Translations under genes and position numbers: made by a program
The notes under the pieces: model-generated
Databases searched by the model: none
What the model was told of the DNA's origin: nothing
Seen by the model: the letters and a program-made list of their open reading frames with translations, nothing else
Assembly: GCA_030649955.1 (NCBI GenBank)
Contig: JAUSFD010000024.1
Coordinates: 62,001 to 126,000 of the forward strand
DNA length: 64,000 nt
Direction: 5' to 3'
Source: Candidatus Peregrinibacteria bacterium
Lineage (GTDB): Bacteria; Patescibacteriota; Gracilibacteria; Peribacterales; Peribacteraceae
Part shown: positions 25,036 to 34,056 of the stretch, one piece after another
Layout of the letters: each line of letters opens with the position of its first letter
Position numbering within the stretch: the first letter of the stretch is position 1

Positions 25036-26774
25036 TTCTTCTCGAGGACGATGACCGTTTCCCCCTCTTCTACCCCTGTCATGATCTCGACATCGCCCGC
25101 ACCGCCCTCCATCCCGACCGTGACCGCGCGTTCCTCCATCGTCCCTTCCTCCGTGAGGACGCGGACGATGCGCTTCCCCTCACCGGAATCGAGGACAGCA
25201 CGCCTGGGAATGCTCACGACATTGCTGCGCATTCCCGTGATGATCTCCGCATCGCCCGTCATCCCCACCTTCACATTCTCCTTCGGAGTGATGAAGTCCA
25301 GCTTCACGCGGTATTTGGAGACACCGTCCTTGTCCGTGGATGCCGTGTCGACCTCACTGACGTGCAGTGCAAAAGGTTGCCCGCGGAAGGCATCGAGCTC
25401 AATGGATCCAGACTGCGTTACCTGCACGCGTGGGATATCCACTTCTGAGACGAACATTTCGATGCGGAAGGGCGTTTCTCCGAACATCGTGATGGCCGCT
25501 CCCGCGGGAGCGAACTCTCCAGCCTTCACCGCAACAGCGGTGATGGTGCCATCGATCGGTGCGACGATGAGGGTATCGGAGAGCTCCGCAGCAGCACGGG
25601 CAACTGCCGCGCGCATCTGCCGTACATTCGCCTCTGCTGCAGCGATATCTGTGGGTCGAGCTCCCGCTTTCTTGAGTGCGAGTTGGGCTTCACCGATACG
25701 CAGGGTGCTCTCGTACGTCGTGATGTCCGCGAGAGCTCTTTCCCGTGTGCCACGCGCAGTGGTGAGGGAGGATTCCTCCGCTGCAATGCGCGTTTCGTAC
25801 CCTGCGGATGCATCGCGGAACGTCTTGAGGGCAGACTCGAGCGCACTCTGCGCGGATTGAATCGATGTTCGCTGAGAAGAGATTGTCGCTTTGTGCTCCT
25901 CGCGCTCCTCTTGAGTGAGGTACCCGGTAATCTGGAGGTTCGAGACGATGTCGAACGAGCGGATGACGATCTCTGTGGATGCACTCACGCCACCACGGGC
26001 ATCCTCCATTGCGATGAGGAGATCCTTGTACTCCTGGGCCGCGATCGCTGCGGATCGCGCAGCACGCAAGTTCGTGCGGACACTCCCCTGCTGCAGGCGC
26101 ACGAGGTTGTAATCTGCAGGTTGATCCTTGATGACGGCATCGAGCACGTCGTTATCGGAGAACACATCGTCGATCACCCCGAGCGTGTTCTCCGCTGCGG
26201 CGATCTGTGCGAGGGTGCTCGTACGCGCATTGCCGAGGGAGCCGACGAGGCCGATCTGCGCCTCACTCTCGAGAGATTTGAGCTTCTGCTCAGAATCCTT
26301 GAGCGATTGCTCCGCCGTCTTCAGTGTTGATTGCGCTGCCGCGAGGGAAGCGCGCTTGTTCTCCACTTCCGCTTCCACAATGGCAATATCCTCAGGGCGA
26401 GAACCTTCCATCAGGGCACGCAAGTCTGCATCCGCTGCTTGGAGCCGAGCAACGGCGGAAGACACATCGGCAGCGAGTGTTCCGCTCCTCACCTGCGCCA
26501 AACGCGCACCTGCCTTCACTTTATCCCCCTCCTTCACAGAGACGGAGGCAACGACACCGGAACGTGGGAACTGCAGAGCGAGTTCTTTCTCGGAAATGAC
26601 TGTGCCCACAGCCTCCACGGTCTGCACGAAGTCTCCGCGCACTGCGGTGGACGTGACGTACTCCGGCTCAGCAGGTCCGGAGAGCGCGTAGAATGCGAGG
26701 AGGATGAGGAAGAGGACGATCGCACCTGCGAGCGTCTTCCACTTGTGCCGCTTGAGAGTTGAGAGAATGCGCAT
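25032..26774 (-). CDS. Membrane fusion protein (MacA/HlyD type)
   Basis: 580 residues from the ATG at 26774; a longer frame to 26882 would overlap the MarR gene and lacks the signal-anchor at its start. One N-terminal helix (LAGAIVLFLILLAFYAL) is followed by the first lipoyl/barrel segment (VQTVEAVGTVISEKELALQF), a long alpha-helical hairpin of about 270 residues (rich in A, E, K and R), the second lipoyl half (IVAPIDGTITAVAVKAGEFA) and a C-terminal beta-barrel. The hairpin is longer than in typical MacA. A tall hairpin in a cell without an obvious outer membrane suggests bridging of the wall or S-layer; that is inference. Confidence 0.9.
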   Translation of the reverse strand: MRILSTLKRHKWKTLAGAIVLFLILLAFYALSGPAEPEYVTSTAVRGDFVQTVEAVGTVISEKELALQFPRSGVVASVSVKEGDKVKAGARLAQVRSGTLAADVSSAVARLQAADADLRALMEGSRPEDIAIVEAEVENKRASLAAAQSTLKTAEQSLKDSEQKLKSLESEAQIGLVGSLGNARTSTLAQIAAAENTLGVIDDVFSDNDVLDAVIKDQPADYNLVRLQQGSVRTNLRAARSAAIAAQEYKDLLIAMEDARGGVSASTEIVIRSFDIVSNLQITGYLTQEEREEHKATISSQRTSIQSAQSALESALKTFRDASAGYETRIAAEESSLTTARGTRERALADITTYESTLRIGEAQLALKKAGARPTDIAAAEANVRQMRAAVARAAAELSDTLIVAPIDGTITAVAVKAGEFAPAGAAITMFGETPFRIEMFVSEVDIPRVQVTQSGSIELDAFRGQPFALHVSEVDTASTDKDGVSKYRVKLDFITPKENVKVGMTGDAEIITGMRSNVVSIPRRAVLDSGEGKRIVRVLTEEGTMEERAVTVGMEGGAGDVEIMTGVEEGETVIVLEKK

Positions 26775-26799
26775 AGTCAGGAGAATAAAGAAGGAGGGT

Positions 26800-27243
26800 T
26801 CACTCGCCGTGGGCGAGCTTGTAAGACGAGAGGAGGGTAGCGAGGATACGTGCGAATTCCTCGAGGTCGTGCTCCGGGACATGCTCGATGATGTCGCGCA
26901 CCGCTTCGTGCTTCTGGCGCATCGCCGAGCGCAGGATCTTCAGCCCTTCCGGCGTCACGCGCAAGCGGACGAGCTTCCTGTTCTTCGTATCCGCAGATCG
27001 CCTCACGAGCTTCGACCGGACGAGGCGCTCGATGAGCGACGTTGCGGAGGGGGATGTGATCTTCATTCCCACAGCCAGCTCCTTCATCGTGATGCCTGGG
27101 TATTCCAGAATGAGGAGGAGCGCGTGGAGCTGCAGGAAGTTCATTGCGTGCATCTGCGTCGATGCCCTCGCCATGCGCTTGCGCACGACACGACTCAGTT
27201 CGAACGTGAGCGAGATGATGCTGTCGACGAGCTGCTTCTTCAT
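26800..27243 (-). CDS. MarR-family transcriptional repressor
   Basis: 147 residues with a winged helix-turn-helix: GITMKELAVGMKITSPSATSLIERLV (helix-turn-helix) and a wing with RSADTKNRKLVRLRVTPEG. N- and C-terminal helices form the usual dimer interface. It is the first gene of the exporter operon; a perfect 8-bp inverted repeat overlaps the -10 and start region of the operon promoter, so autoregulation and control of the exporter by a small ligand are expected. AGGGA before the ATG is a plausible ribosome binding site. Confidence 0.94.
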   Translation of the reverse strand: MKKQLVDSIISLTFELSRVVRKRMARASTQMHAMNFLQLHALLLILEYPGITMKELAVGMKITSPSATSLIERLVRSKLVRRSADTKNRKLVRLRVTPEGLKILRSAMRQKHEAVRDIIEHVPEHDLEEFARILATLLSSYKLAHGE

Positions 27244-27257
27244 GCTGAGTCCCTGGA

Positions 27258-27301
27258 ATGATTAGAGTGGCTAATCATATCGAGTGTGCGTTCGGCGTCA
27301 A
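27258..27301 (-). promoter_or_regulatory. Promoter and MarR operator of the exporter operon
   Basis: TTGACG (27301-27296), 16-nt spacer, TATGAT (27279-27274). The operator ATGATTAG-agtgg-CTAATCAT (27258-27278) is a perfect inverted repeat that covers the -10 and the predicted +1 (near 27267). The geometry is that of classic MarR-type repression. Confidence 0.85.
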
Positions 27302-27408
27302 GGGTTTCTACGCCATTTCTCCGCTGTCCGAAGGGGACACAGAGTGGGAAATTGTTGACTTCCCCAAAACGCACGCTATCAATAGGCAAATTTTCTCCCC
27401 TCCTTCAC

Positions 27409-27858
27409 ATGAGTCACTTCTACCGCGGCGAACTACCGGAAACAGATTCCCCTCAGTATTTCGTAGGTGCAGCAGCCCATGCTCTCCGAAATGAAGGAGT
27501 GCAGTTAGCGTACGGAAGTGGTGGGCTGATGATCAACACCCAGCCGATCACTGCCGACATCGAAGAGGGCTTTCGACAGGTCCTCGGCGGTAAGCATGCA
27601 ATCATTGTCCATTGCCATGGTGTCCAGATCGAGGGAGAGGATCCTGAAATGAGGAGCGAGGAGAAACTCGCGCTCGTGACGTCAATGATGGACAGGCTCA
27701 TCCAGGAGTGGAATGTACAGGCCGGATTCGGTGGAGAGCACGGCGGTCCCAAGGACACCCTCGCGCCTCTCCCAACGGATCCAGACATCCTGCCTATAAG
27801 AGATTTCACCCCAGATTTGGATAATGACGAAGACTCGGCAGTCAGCGAGCGAGTCTAA
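27409..27858 (+). CDS. Hypothetical protein, A+T-richer singleton
   Basis: 149 residues from the ATG at 27409 (MSHFYRGELPETDSPQYFVG). A promoter-like TTGACT (27355-27360), 16-nt spacer and TATCAA (27377-27382) leaves a 20-nt CU-rich leader, which favours this start over the in-frame ATG at 27286. Acidic, no signal peptide; it contains AIIVHCHGVQIEGEDPEM and GGEHGGPKDTLAPLP. I do not recognise a family. Its 3' end overlaps the convergent reductase gene by 17 nt. Confidence 0.65.
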   Translation: MSHFYRGELPETDSPQYFVGAAAHALRNEGVQLAYGSGGLMINTQPITADIEEGFRQVLGGKHAIIVHCHGVQIEGEDPEMRSEEKLALVTSMMDRLIQEWNVQAGFGGEHGGPKDTLAPLPTDPDILPIRDFTPDLDNDEDSAVSERV

Positions 27859-28666
27859 TGAGTCCGAGTGCAGATCGTACAGCCTCCTCCACGTGAGGAA
27901 GCGTAATCCCCTCCCCTTTCAATTTCTCACCGGAGAGGATGCAGTTGCTCCTCCCTGCCTTCACGACACCTGGTAATCCATCGAGAGTGAGCCGCTCGAA
28001 GCTGTGCGCGGGATCGATGATCTCTCGGTAGAGCTCCATAACTCTGTAGGGAGAAATGCTCCCGGGATTCACGATGTTGTAAGTGCCCGTCTTCTTCTTC
28101 TCGATCAATGTCTGAGCAGCAGTGAGGAAGTCGGGTAGTGATGTGAGGGAATTCTGCACGTCGAGGACTTTCGGATAGCGCTTGAGCTTCATGATCAAGT
28201 TCCGGTCGGATTGCGAACCATCGAAGGGCATCCTCAGTCGCAGGATGAGCACGGGGAAGTCTCTAAGGATCTGATCTGCCCAGCCTTTCGTGCGTGAGTA
28301 GAAGCTGCCGGAGAAGTTCGGGGGATCGGCCTCCGTGAATCCCTTTCCGTCATTGTCCCCTTCGTAGATGCAACCCGAACTCAAATGCACCATGTAGATG
28401 CCACGTTTCTGACACGCATCAAGAAGCAAGAGTGGACCGGTGACATTACTCCGGAGCGTCTCCTCCTTGTGCGTCTCGCACCAGTCGACATTGGGCTTGC
28501 CCGTCTTGCCTGCGGCGTTAATAACGGCATCCGGTTTCTCCGCATCGAGCACGCGTTCTATCTCCTTCTGATCTGCAATATCTACATCCGATGCGACGGC
28601 ACCTGGGAAGCGAGTGAGGAACTGGGAGCCTAAGTATCCCTTCGCACCGAAGACGAGGATCTTCAT
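27842..28666 (-). CDS. NAD(P)-dependent sugar epimerase/reductase (RmlD-like SDR)
   Basis: 274 residues, extended SDR fold. The Rossmann motif is GAKGYLGSQF, followed by DVDIAD, an INAAGKTGKPNVDWCE segment typical of RmlD-like dTDP-dehydrorhamnose reductases, and a catalytic YSRTKGWAD (YxxxK). It probably makes or modifies an activated sugar for surface glycans. TACTAT (28678-28673 on minus) places +1 exactly at the ATG 28666, a leaderless start; a frame extending to 29155 is not needed. No other rml gene is in the window, so the exact substrate is open. Confidence 0.85.
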   Translation of the reverse strand: MKILVFGAKGYLGSQFLTRFPGAVASDVDIADQKEIERVLDAEKPDAVINAAGKTGKPNVDWCETHKEETLRSNVTGPLLLLDACQKRGIYMVHLSSGCIYEGDNDGKGFTEADPPNFSGSFYSRTKGWADQILRDFPVLILRLRMPFDGSQSDRNLIMKLKRYPKVLDVQNSLTSLPDFLTAAQTLIEKKKTGTYNIVNPGSISPYRVMELYREIIDPAHSFERLTLDGLPGVVKAGRSNCILSGEKLKGEGITLPHVEEAVRSALGLIRLAR

Positions 28667-28713
28667 GGAACTATAGTACTGATAACCATGGTGGGAAGCC
28701 ACTACGATGGAAT

Positions 28714-28741
28714 TTGACTGATTGCAATTTTCGTTCATAAT
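28714..28741 (+). promoter_or_regulatory. Leaderless promoter of the 28748 gene
   Basis: TTGACT (28714-28719), 16-nt spacer, CATAAT (28736-28741); the predicted +1 (28748) is the A of the start codon. Confidence 0.6.
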
Positions 28742-28747
28742 CCATAC

Positions 28748-29311
28748 ATGGAGTACCAACCAGAGGAGGACGGTGCCGTGCCAACACGGGAGCAGATGAT
28801 GCTTGCAGGGCGCAGGCTCAACGATCTTCTGCTCCTCACCAAGGAAATTTTTGGCGTTGAACTGCACGACAGGACTACCCTTGATCGGGAGTCTCTTGGT
28901 GTGAAGGTATCGATGAAAGACAACCAGAGTTTCGCCCTCACATTCAGTGAGCAATTGGACAACTTCAATATGACAGCCGACGAATTGGCGGACTTGTACA
29001 TTCTCTGCGATCAGCGACGTGGCCTTATTGCAGAGCAATTGCCTGAATGGGCATCGATGTACACGACGGCTCGGAGAGAAGTTTCCGAGATGGAAAGTTC
29101 GCGTGTGCTGTCCCTCCTCGATACAGTACGCACGAAGCTGAATGGTCTCCTCCACTATCTAGGGTTCGCTGATCACACATCGATGCAGCAGAGGAATGCC
29201 TGGCTCGACAGGAGAATTTCACAGTTCGACACCCTCACACGGCATGGCCACTGCTACGCACTCATTCAACACCTCCTCGACTCAGCAGAATTCGTTGAAA
29301 CGGAGATATAG
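28748..29311 (+). CDS. Hypothetical helical protein
   Basis: 187 residues, mostly alpha-helical, no signal or membrane segment. Visible segments: DLLLLTKEIFGVELHDRTTL, DNFNMTADELADLYILCDQR and LLDTVRTKLNGLLHYLGFAD. No family recognised. The start is set by the promoter just upstream, which would give a transcript beginning at the ATG. It is A+T-richer than ftsK downstream and belongs to the set of small singleton genes scattered between housekeeping genes here. Confidence 0.7.
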   Translation: MEYQPEEDGAVPTREQMMLAGRRLNDLLLLTKEIFGVELHDRTTLDRESLGVKVSMKDNQSFALTFSEQLDNFNMTADELADLYILCDQRRGLIAEQLPEWASMYTTARREVSEMESSRVLSLLDTVRTKLNGLLHYLGFADHTSMQQRNAWLDRRISQFDTLTRHGHCYALIQHLLDSAEFVETEI

Positions 29312-29351
29312 CTTGCAGAAGCGCAGCATTCATCTGGTAGAGGAGAATTTG

Positions 29352-29360
29352 TGCTACACT
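29352..29360 (+). promoter_or_regulatory. Extended -10 of ftsK
   Basis: TGC-TACACT; -10 hexamer 29355-29360, +1 near 29367, one base before the ATG at 29368. Confidence 0.55.
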
Positions 29361-29367
29361 GAGGCTA

Positions 29368-31578
29368 ATGCCCCGTCCTCGTCGCAAAGTGAAGCGCCGA
29401 TCGCGATCTCGTTCCTCGATGAGGCTCGATCTCAAATCTTCGACGCGCTCCGCCATCAGCGGCATCGTGCAGGTCGGCATCGGGGTACTCCTCTTCCTCG
29501 CCATCCAGAATCGCGCGGGCAGAGTGGGCGACTCCCTCAATGAATTCCTCACATTCTTCTTCGGATCCTGGGGGGTCATCTTCCCCGTCTTCCTCGTGCT
29601 CTCGGGGATCGTCCACTGGATTTCGCCGGACCGGCGGATCGAAGCGAAGCGCTCACTGGGCCTCCTCCTGTGTTTGATCTCATTCTTGGGATTGATGCAC
29701 GTCGGGGCGCCGCTCGAGGAGATTGGCCAGAACAGGAACGAACTCGCGGGGGCGATCGGGTTCCTCATGAGCGTGCCCTTCGTGCTCTTCCTCAGCAAGG
29801 CCGTCGGGTACGTCGTTCTCTCCTGCATGCTCGCAATCGGGCTACTCATCGCCTTCGAGCCGGACATTGGGAAGTACCGGTCGTTCATGCGAAGCGTCGT
29901 CCGGTCGTTCAAGCCGCAGAAGCACCGGGTGGTCTCCGTCGCGGATGACGAGGACGAGTGGGAGGAAACAGCGGATGAGGATGCTGCTGATCTCGTGGAG
30001 AACGACGGTGACGCGCCGGAGCTCAATATCGTTCGTCCGGTCTTCGCGCAGAGGATCGTGGAGAAGGAGGCAGAAAAGACGATCCGCAAGGAAGCGAAGA
30101 AGGAGGAAACGCTCGAGATGAAAGACACGCGCTACGAGGAGTGGACGTTTCCCAGCTTCGACCTGCTCGAGAACGCCCAGACGCACTTGACTGTCAACGA
30201 CGAGGAGCTCAAGCAGCAGGCGCGGATGATCGAGGAGAAACTCAAGGAGTTCGACATCGACGTCACGATGAAGGATGCGCGGCCCGGCCCGACCGTCACG
30301 CAGTTCACCTTGCAACCGGCCGAGGGCGTGCGGCTGAGTCAGATCGCGAACCTCAAGGATGATCTGGCGCTCGCTCTTTCCGCGCAGAGCCTACGCATCG
30401 AAGCGCCAATCCCGGGGAAAGCGCTCGTGGGAATCGAGATGCCGAATTCCGTCCGGACGACAGTTCACCTGCGCGAGATCCTCGAGAGCCCCTCCTTCGC
30501 ACAGAGTGAATCGCCGCTCACGCTCCCGCTCGGGCGCGACGTCTCCGGCGATGCGATCACGGCGACGCTCGATAGCATGCCCCACTTGCTCATTGCCGGA
30601 GCGACCGGCTCCGGAAAATCCGTGTGCATGAACACCTTCCTCGGAGCACTCCTCTTCCAGAACGCGCCGCACGAGCTCAAGTTCATCCTCATCGACCCCA
30701 AGCGGGTCGAACTCATGCCGTACGACGGCATCCCCCACCTGCTCACGCCCGTCATCACGGAGGCGGAGCGCGCACTCCAGGCGCTCCGGTGGGCAGTCGC
30801 GGAAATGGGCCGCCGCCTCCACCGCCTCTCCGAGCAAGGCGTGCGCAACATCGATGAGTTCAACGAGAAACAGACGGAGGAAGCGTCGGCTCTCCCACGG
30901 ATCGTCATCGTCATCGATGAGCTCGCAGACCTCATGATGCGGCAGTTCCGGCGAGACACAGAGACGATGATCGCGCGCATCGCACAGCTCGCGCGTGCCG
31001 TCGGCATGTACCTCATCATCGCCACACAGCGTCCGAGCGTCGATGTCATCACGGGTCTCATCAAGGCCAACATCCCCACGCGCATCGCCTTCCGCGTCGT
31101 GAGCTCGGTGGATTCGCGCACGATCATCGACTCGATCGGCGCGGAGGACCTCCTTGGGCGCGGTGACATGCTGTACATGAACGCATTGACCCCCAAGCCC
31201 ATCCGCATCCAGGGCATTTACATCTCTACGAAGGAGAGTGAGCGCGTCATCAACGCCGTGAAAATCGCAGGAGGTGGAAGGCTCACGGAGCAGATCGGAC
31301 TGGGCGAGGAAGAGGAAGCGGGAACGGAGAACCAGGACAGCGTCCACGGCCACATCGATCTCGATGCCGATGACAACGGCGGCGATGATCTGTTCTTCGA
31401 AGCCCTACGGGTAGTGCAGGCGTCGGGAAAGGCCTCCGCAAGCCTCCTCCAGCGCCAGCTCAAAGTTGGTTACGCGCGTGCAGCTCGCCTGCTCGACATC
31501 ATGGAGGAGAAAGGATTGATTGGTCCTTCGGATGGCGCGAAGGCGAGGAAGGTATATGTGGAGAAAACGGCCGCTTGA
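29368..31578 (+). CDS. ftsK: DNA translocase FtsK/SpoIIIE
   Basis: 736 residues. A basic N-terminus (RPRRKVKRRSRSRSS) precedes four membrane helices (about 28-195), an acidic linker, the alpha/beta motor domain with Walker A GATGSGKS (about 411-418), the FtsK phrase LIDPKRVELMPYDGIPHL and Walker B VIVIDELADLMM, and a C-terminal gamma winged helix (SASLLQRQLKVGYARAARLLDIMEEKGLIG). It pumps chromosome DNA at the division septum. It is somewhat shorter than E. coli FtsK because the linker is short. The start is effectively leaderless. Confidence 0.97.
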   Translation: MPRPRRKVKRRSRSRSSMRLDLKSSTRSAISGIVQVGIGVLLFLAIQNRAGRVGDSLNEFLTFFFGSWGVIFPVFLVLSGIVHWISPDRRIEAKRSLGLLLCLISFLGLMHVGAPLEEIGQNRNELAGAIGFLMSVPFVLFLSKAVGYVVLSCMLAIGLLIAFEPDIGKYRSFMRSVVRSFKPQKHRVVSVADDEDEWEETADEDAADLVENDGDAPELNIVRPVFAQRIVEKEAEKTIRKEAKKEETLEMKDTRYEEWTFPSFDLLENAQTHLTVNDEELKQQARMIEEKLKEFDIDVTMKDARPGPTVTQFTLQPAEGVRLSQIANLKDDLALALSAQSLRIEAPIPGKALVGIEMPNSVRTTVHLREILESPSFAQSESPLTLPLGRDVSGDAITATLDSMPHLLIAGATGSGKSVCMNTFLGALLFQNAPHELKFILIDPKRVELMPYDGIPHLLTPVITEAERALQALRWAVAEMGRRLHRLSEQGVRNIDEFNEKQTEEASALPRIVIVIDELADLMMRQFRRDTETMIARIAQLARAVGMYLIIATQRPSVDVITGLIKANIPTRIAFRVVSSVDSRTIIDSIGAEDLLGRGDMLYMNALTPKPIRIQGIYISTKESERVINAVKIAGGGRLTEQIGLGEEEEAGTENQDSVHGHIDLDADDNGGDDLFFEALRVVQASGKASASLLQRQLKVGYARAARLLDIMEEKGLIGPSDGAKARKVYVEKTAA

Positions 31579-31584
31579 CGAATG

Positions 31585-31908
31585 TCACTTTGATAAACGC
31601 ACGCTTCCTCCTCTCCACAACCGCCACAACCGGTGAATCACACTGAATAGAATGGCACCGAGTGCGAAATTTGTCACAGCAAGGTAGAGATAAATTTCCC
31701 AGTCATTCACGGTTCGGAAGTTTTCCAAGTATCCGTCAACGAGGAACATAACTGGAAGAACGGCAGGAAAGTCGAACACCAAAAGAGAGAGCTCGCACCC
31801 ATAACCTCCCCGCACTTCGCATGAATACTCAAGTGCTACATTCAACCCCAAGTACACAATTCCTACCAGCCCACCAAGGAGCCAGGGGGGCATTTTCGTA
31901 AAGGACAT
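31585..31908 (-). CDS. Small integral membrane protein
   Basis: 107 residues with three predicted membrane helices: LLGGLVGIVYLGLNVAL, LSLLVFDFPAVLPVMFLV and IYLYLAVTNFALGAILFSVI. A cysteine pair lies in the loop after the first helix (YSCEVRGGYGCEL). Function unknown. It is A+T-richer than ftsK, with which it converges (6-nt gap). A TATAGT -10 (31940-31935 on minus) leaves a leader of about 20 nt. Confidence 0.7.
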   Translation of the reverse strand: MSFTKMPPWLLGGLVGIVYLGLNVALEYSCEVRGGYGCELSLLVFDFPAVLPVMFLVDGYLENFRTVNDWEIYLYLAVTNFALGAILFSVIHRLWRLWRGGSVRLSK

Positions 31909-32065
31909 GATATGGAAAGGGAAAAGTTTCTCTCACTATAATCATCAAAGATGAAAAAAGGAAATTTTCTCTCAGGAGAACCAGTTTCCATCTGAAAATT
32001 CATCGGGATTTTGCTGCAGTTCACCGAGAAGTGCATCACTGTGCTCCAGAGTATAGACTGCCTCC

Positions 32066-32686
32066 ATGAAGCTCCTGGTCGGAACGAACAACACGGGCAA
32101 GGTCGTGGAGATCCGCGAAGTGTTCTCAAACCTCCCGTTCACGCTCCTCACGCCCGAGCACTTGGAGATCGAGGAAGTGCCAGAGGAGAACGGCATCAGC
32201 TTCGCGGAGAACGCGATTGCCAAGGCGCAGTTCTACTACAACCGCGCCAAGCTCCCAACCGTCGCGGATGACTCGGGGATTCTCGTCGAAGCTTTCGAAG
32301 AAGAGCTGGGAATCCACACGCGCCGCTGGGGCCCTGGAGCAGAGGCAACGGATGAGGAGTGGATCGGCTTCTTCCTCGACCGCATGAAGAAGGAGCAGAA
32401 TAAACGCGCGCGCTTCGTCTGCTCGCTCGCCTATATCGATGACACGGGGCGATTGACAACATTCGAGGGGACGTGCGAGGGGACGATCACCGATTCCCTC
32501 GAAGCACCGTACCTCCCTGGTCTCCCCATCTCCGGCTGCTTCCGGCCCGATGGCTACGAACAGGTATTCTCAGCCCTTCCCATTGAACATAAAAATAGTA
32601 CAAGCCATCGCGGGCGCGCGCTCCAGCAGTTCCTCACGTACATCACAGATGAGACGAACTTGGCGGATCTCTCGACGCATCGGTAA
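32066..32686 (+). CDS. XTP/dITP diphosphatase (RdgB/HAM1 family)
   Basis: 206 residues. The family start KLLVGTNNTGKVVEIREVF, the central VADDSGILVEAF and the end TSHRGRALQQF match the house-cleaning pyrophosphatases that hydrolyse non-canonical purine nucleoside triphosphates (ITP, XTP and deoxy forms). The middle part is slightly longer than in E. coli RdgB. TAGACT (32054-32059) puts +1 at the A of the ATG (32066). The gene stands alone. Confidence 0.92.
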   Translation: MKLLVGTNNTGKVVEIREVFSNLPFTLLTPEHLEIEEVPEENGISFAENAIAKAQFYYNRAKLPTVADDSGILVEAFEEELGIHTRRWGPGAEATDEEWIGFFLDRMKKEQNKRARFVCSLAYIDDTGRLTTFEGTCEGTITDSLEAPYLPGLPISGCFRPDGYEQVFSALPIEHKNSTSHRGRALQQFLTYITDETNLADLSTHR

Positions 32687-32719
32687 ACCTTGGAAGTTCC
32701 AACAATCATACCAACCAGC

Positions 32720-32794
32720 GCGGGCATACTTGGCACGTCACTCGCGAGCCACGTCGTTCGCGAACGACTGTGGCGAGTGACGTGCCTTGCCCGC
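32720..32794. repeat. Long hairpin element
   Basis: GCGGGCA...TGCCCGC outer arms and GGCACGTCACTCGC/GCGAGTGACGTGCC inner arms, closing on the perfect palindrome CGTTCGCGAACG with two small mismatched bulges. The GCGGGCATAC start is shared with the hairpin at 55679-55698. Nothing else is seen in the 191-nt gap. Confidence 0.8.
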
Positions 32795-32877
32795 AGTCCC
32801 AGAGGAAAAGCCCGCGTTCGTAGAAATCCCGTCGCTCTCCCTCGAGCACAGCATCAGGAGTCTGTTATCCTTGCGCT

Positions 32878-34047
32878 ATGCGAAGGTTCTTCATGATCAT
32901 CGGCGTTTGCCTCGTGACCGTGGGCTGCTCCCCACGTCCCCAAAACATCCCCACAACACCAGGTGAGGAATCAAGCAGCAGCTCCCGTTCCTCAAGCTTC
33001 TCGAGCACTGCTTCCTTGAAGGTCTCCCCACTCTCCGCGGAAGACTTCACACTCGAGACCATCGCAGAGGGATTGGAAGTGCCGTGGAGCATCGCATTCG
33101 CATCGGAGAATCGCATCCTCGTGACCGAGCGACCAGGCAGACTTCGACTGATCGAGAACGGCATCCTGAAGCTCGATCCCCTCCTCACGTTCCCCGAGGT
33201 CTCCTCGCAAGGCGAAGAAGGCTTGATGGGTATCACCCTCGACCCGGACTATGAGGATAATCACTCGTTTTACGTCTGCTTGGCGTACACCACTAATCAG
33301 GGAATGGTTCTGAAGGTCCAGCGTCTCACGGATGAGGGTAATCGCGCTGTCGTCAATCGGACGATCATCGATGCCATTCCCGCTGCGCGCTTCCACGCCG
33401 GCTGCGCTGTCGCCTTCGGGCCCGATGGGAAGCTCTACATTACTGCGGGTGATGCGACGGAGCGCGCACTCGCACAGGATCTCTCGAGTCTCGCAGGCAA
33501 GATCTTCCGGATCAATGCTGATGGGTCTATTCCAGAGGACAATCCTTTCCCCGATTCTCCGATCTGGAGCTACGGTCACCGTAATCCACAGGGGATCGCG
33601 TGGCATCCGGAGACGGGCGAGATGTACGCAACCGAGCATGGCCCCTCTGGATTCGATGGTCCCGGCGGTGGCGATGAAGTGAATCGGATCATTCGTGGCG
33701 GGAACTACGGCTGGCCGATCGTGAGCCATGAGCGCAGCGCAGCGGGACTCATCGATCCGTTGAAGGTTTACACGCCCGCGGAGGCTCCTGCCTCAGCTGC
33801 ATTCTACAATGGAGAATTCTTCTTCGGCGCGCTCCGCGGTGAAGCGCTCTGGCGCATTGTCTTCTCCGAAGATGACCCCGATGCGATCCTCCTCGCAGAG
33901 GAAGTGCCACTCCCCTCCCTTGGGCGCATTCGGAATGTCCTCGCGGGTCAAGATGGCGCACTCTACTTCACGACTAGTAATAGAGACGGACGAGGGTCTG
34001 CTCGCAAGGGAGATGACAAGCTGCTGCGGCTTGTGCCACGCAAATGA
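32878..34047 (+). CDS. PQQ-dependent aldose sugar dehydrogenase-like lipoprotein
   Basis: 389 residues. Lipoprotein signal (IIGVCLVTVGCS), serine-rich spacer, then a six-bladed propeller of the glucose/sorbosone dehydrogenase family: GLEVPWSIAFASENRILVTE, GEEGLMGITLDPDYEDN, YITAGDATE, YGHRNPQGIAWHPETGEMYATEHGP and GDEVNRIIRGGNYGWP. These enzymes oxidise sugars outside the membrane with PQQ. No PQQ synthesis gene is present here, so the cofactor would come from outside. TG-t-TATCCT (32863-32871) puts +1 exactly at the ATG 32878. Confidence 0.88.
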   Translation: MRRFFMIIGVCLVTVGCSPRPQNIPTTPGEESSSSSRSSSFSSTASLKVSPLSAEDFTLETIAEGLEVPWSIAFASENRILVTERPGRLRLIENGILKLDPLLTFPEVSSQGEEGLMGITLDPDYEDNHSFYVCLAYTTNQGMVLKVQRLTDEGNRAVVNRTIIDAIPAARFHAGCAVAFGPDGKLYITAGDATERALAQDLSSLAGKIFRINADGSIPEDNPFPDSPIWSYGHRNPQGIAWHPETGEMYATEHGPSGFDGPGGGDEVNRIIRGGNYGWPIVSHERSAAGLIDPLKVYTPAEAPASAAFYNGEFFFGALRGEALWRIVFSEDDPDAILLAEEVPLPSLGRIRNVLAGQDGALYFTTSNRDGRGSARKGDDKLLRLVPRK

Positions 34048-34056
34048 TGCATCGCG

